Source: Chloroflexi bacterium RBG_16_57_11
GTDB taxonomy: Bacteria > Chloroflexota > Anaerolineae > Anaerolineales > UBA4823
Length of the DNA: 15,605 nt
Direction: 5' to 3'
Assembly: GCA_001795165.1 (NCBI GenBank)
Contig: MGNS01000042.1
Span: 3,896-19,500, forward strand
Shown here: positions 14,820 through 15,605 of the stretch, piece after piece
Layout of the letters: each line of letters begins with the position of its first letter
Numbering within the stretch: the first letter of the stretch is position 1
Position numbers and translations under genes: made by a program
Notes under the pieces: generated by a model
Told to the model about the DNA's origin: nothing
Database searches by the model: none
The model's input: the letters and a program-made list of their open reading frames with translations, nothing else

Positions 14820-15605
14820 ATGACTACGACTTATCCTGTTGCTCGAAGAAGACGGCGCGATTCATCACCCGAGCCCTCGCCATTGGTTCTGCAAACCTTG
14901 TTTGCGCTGGCGGGCGGGATCGCCCTGTTCTTCTTGTTCTGCCTGATCTTGCTGCTGGGCAGCCAGATCGCCTACACCGGAGAGATCTACCCGGGCGTTT
15001 CCGTCGCCGGGATCGATCTATCCGGGCTGACCGAAAGCCAGGCGGTGGCGCTGCTGGCCCAAAGGATGACCTTCCCGCAGACCGGCAAGATCGTCTTCCA
15101 AGACGGCGAGCGGGCATGGCTGGCGCGCCCGACGGACCTGGGCTTAATGGTGGACGCGCGCCCCAACGCCCAGGCGGCCTACGCCCTGGGGCGCAGCGGT
15201 AACCCGTTCGCGCGCCTGGCCGACCAGCTCGGGGCCTGGCACTCCGGTAAAGACATCCCGGCGCAGCTCATCTACGACCAGCGCGTGGCGCTGGGGTTCC
15301 TGCAGCAGATCGCCGCCGAGGTAGATCGCCCGATGCAGGAGGCCTCGCTCAAGGTGGAAGGCGTGGAGGTGATCGCCGTGCCGGGGCAGGTGGGCCGTCA
15401 GGTGGAGGTCCCCGCCAGCCTGCAGGCGCTGCGTGAGCAGATGAGCACCCTGACCGACGGCGCAATCCCGCTGGTCATTAACGAGACCACGCCTGGGATC
15501 ATGGACGCCAGCGCCCAGGCCGAAGTCGCCAAGCGCATACTCAGCGCGCCGCTGACCCTGACCTTCCCCGACGCCAAGCCCGGCGATCCCGGCCCGTATG
15601 TCATC
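14820..15605 (+). CDS. VanW/YoaR-like membrane-anchored envelope protein, 3' end missing
   Basis: The first 262 codons are present and the frame is still open at the window edge. The N-terminus is cytoplasmic with five consecutive Arg (9-13), followed by one membrane segment (about 24-48) and an extracellular region beginning YPGVSVAGIDLSGLTESQA (57-75). That phrase is characteristic of YoaR/VanW-family proteins, in which it opens a putative peptidoglycan-binding domain (PG_binding_4 type), here about 57-200; a second copy seems to begin near 235. A VanW domain would be expected further on but lies outside the window. By family it is an envelope protein of uncertain function; VanW itself sits in some vancomycin-resistance clusters without a known activity. 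The start is ATG 14820: it gives a normal positive-inside anchor and lies just after an extended -10. It diverges from the macroglobulin lipoprotein gene. Confidence 0.75.
   Translation, partial: MTTTYPVARRRRRDSSPEPSPLVLQTLFALAGGIALFFLFCLILLLGSQIAYTGEIYPGVSVAGIDLSGLTESQAVALLAQRMTFPQTGKIVFQDGERAWLARPTDLGLMVDARPNAQAAYALGRSGNPFARLADQLGAWHSGKDIPAQLIYDQRVALGFLQQIAAEVDRPMQEASLKVEGVEVIAVPGQVGRQVEVPASLQALREQMSTLTDGAIPLVINETTPGIMDASAQAEVAKRILSAPLTLTFPDAKPGDPGPYVI

Overview
The window is GC-rich and reads like a free-living bacterium of the phylum Chloroflexota, probably class Anaerolineae. This rests on the gene set (SMC-family ATPase, LmbE/PIG-L deacetylase, a giant alpha-2-macroglobulin-like lipoprotein with a Pro/Thr linker and an ACALP-type lipid-attachment site, a VanW/YoaR-like envelope protein) and on short dispersed palindromes between genes. 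It is a judgement from memory of such genomes; no search was run.

Layout. 1-77: possible 5' end of an unidentified minus-strand gene. 178-4268, minus strand: a tight three-gene operon. In transcription order it holds a bifunctional homocysteine S-methyltransferase/methylenetetrahydrofolate reductase, a uroporphyrinogen-decarboxylase-superfamily protein of the methyltransferase type, and a galactokinase (gaps of 16 and 10 bp). 4269-4649: divergent intergenic region with a promoter for the rightward operon and an inverted-repeat element. 4650-8123, plus strand: sbcC followed 9 bp later by a PIG-L family deacetylase. 8124-8312: convergent intergenic region with a perfect 13-bp hairpin. 8313-14336, minus strand: a 2007-residue alpha-2-macroglobulin-like lipoprotein. 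14337-14819: repeat-rich divergent intergenic region. 14820 to the end, plus strand: N-terminal 262 residues of a membrane-anchored VanW/YoaR-like protein.

How the genes fit. The first two genes of the left operon concern one-carbon and methyl-group transfer (homocysteine, folate); why a galactokinase shares the transcript is unclear. SbcC works in DNA-end processing, but its nuclease partner SbcD is not beside it. The right third is cell-envelope: the macroglobulin-like protein and the VanW-like protein are divergently transcribed.

Most genes are recognisable families. The points worth a second look are residue changes at sites that are normally conserved: Ser for the thioester Cys in the macroglobulin, Ser for the sugar-binding Glu in the galactokinase, and Gly for the flavin-proximal Asp in the reductase domain. 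The nested palindromic elements at 14525-14723 are also notable. I found no CRISPR array, tRNA, rRNA, transposase, phage or defence island, and nothing that I would call a wholly new system.
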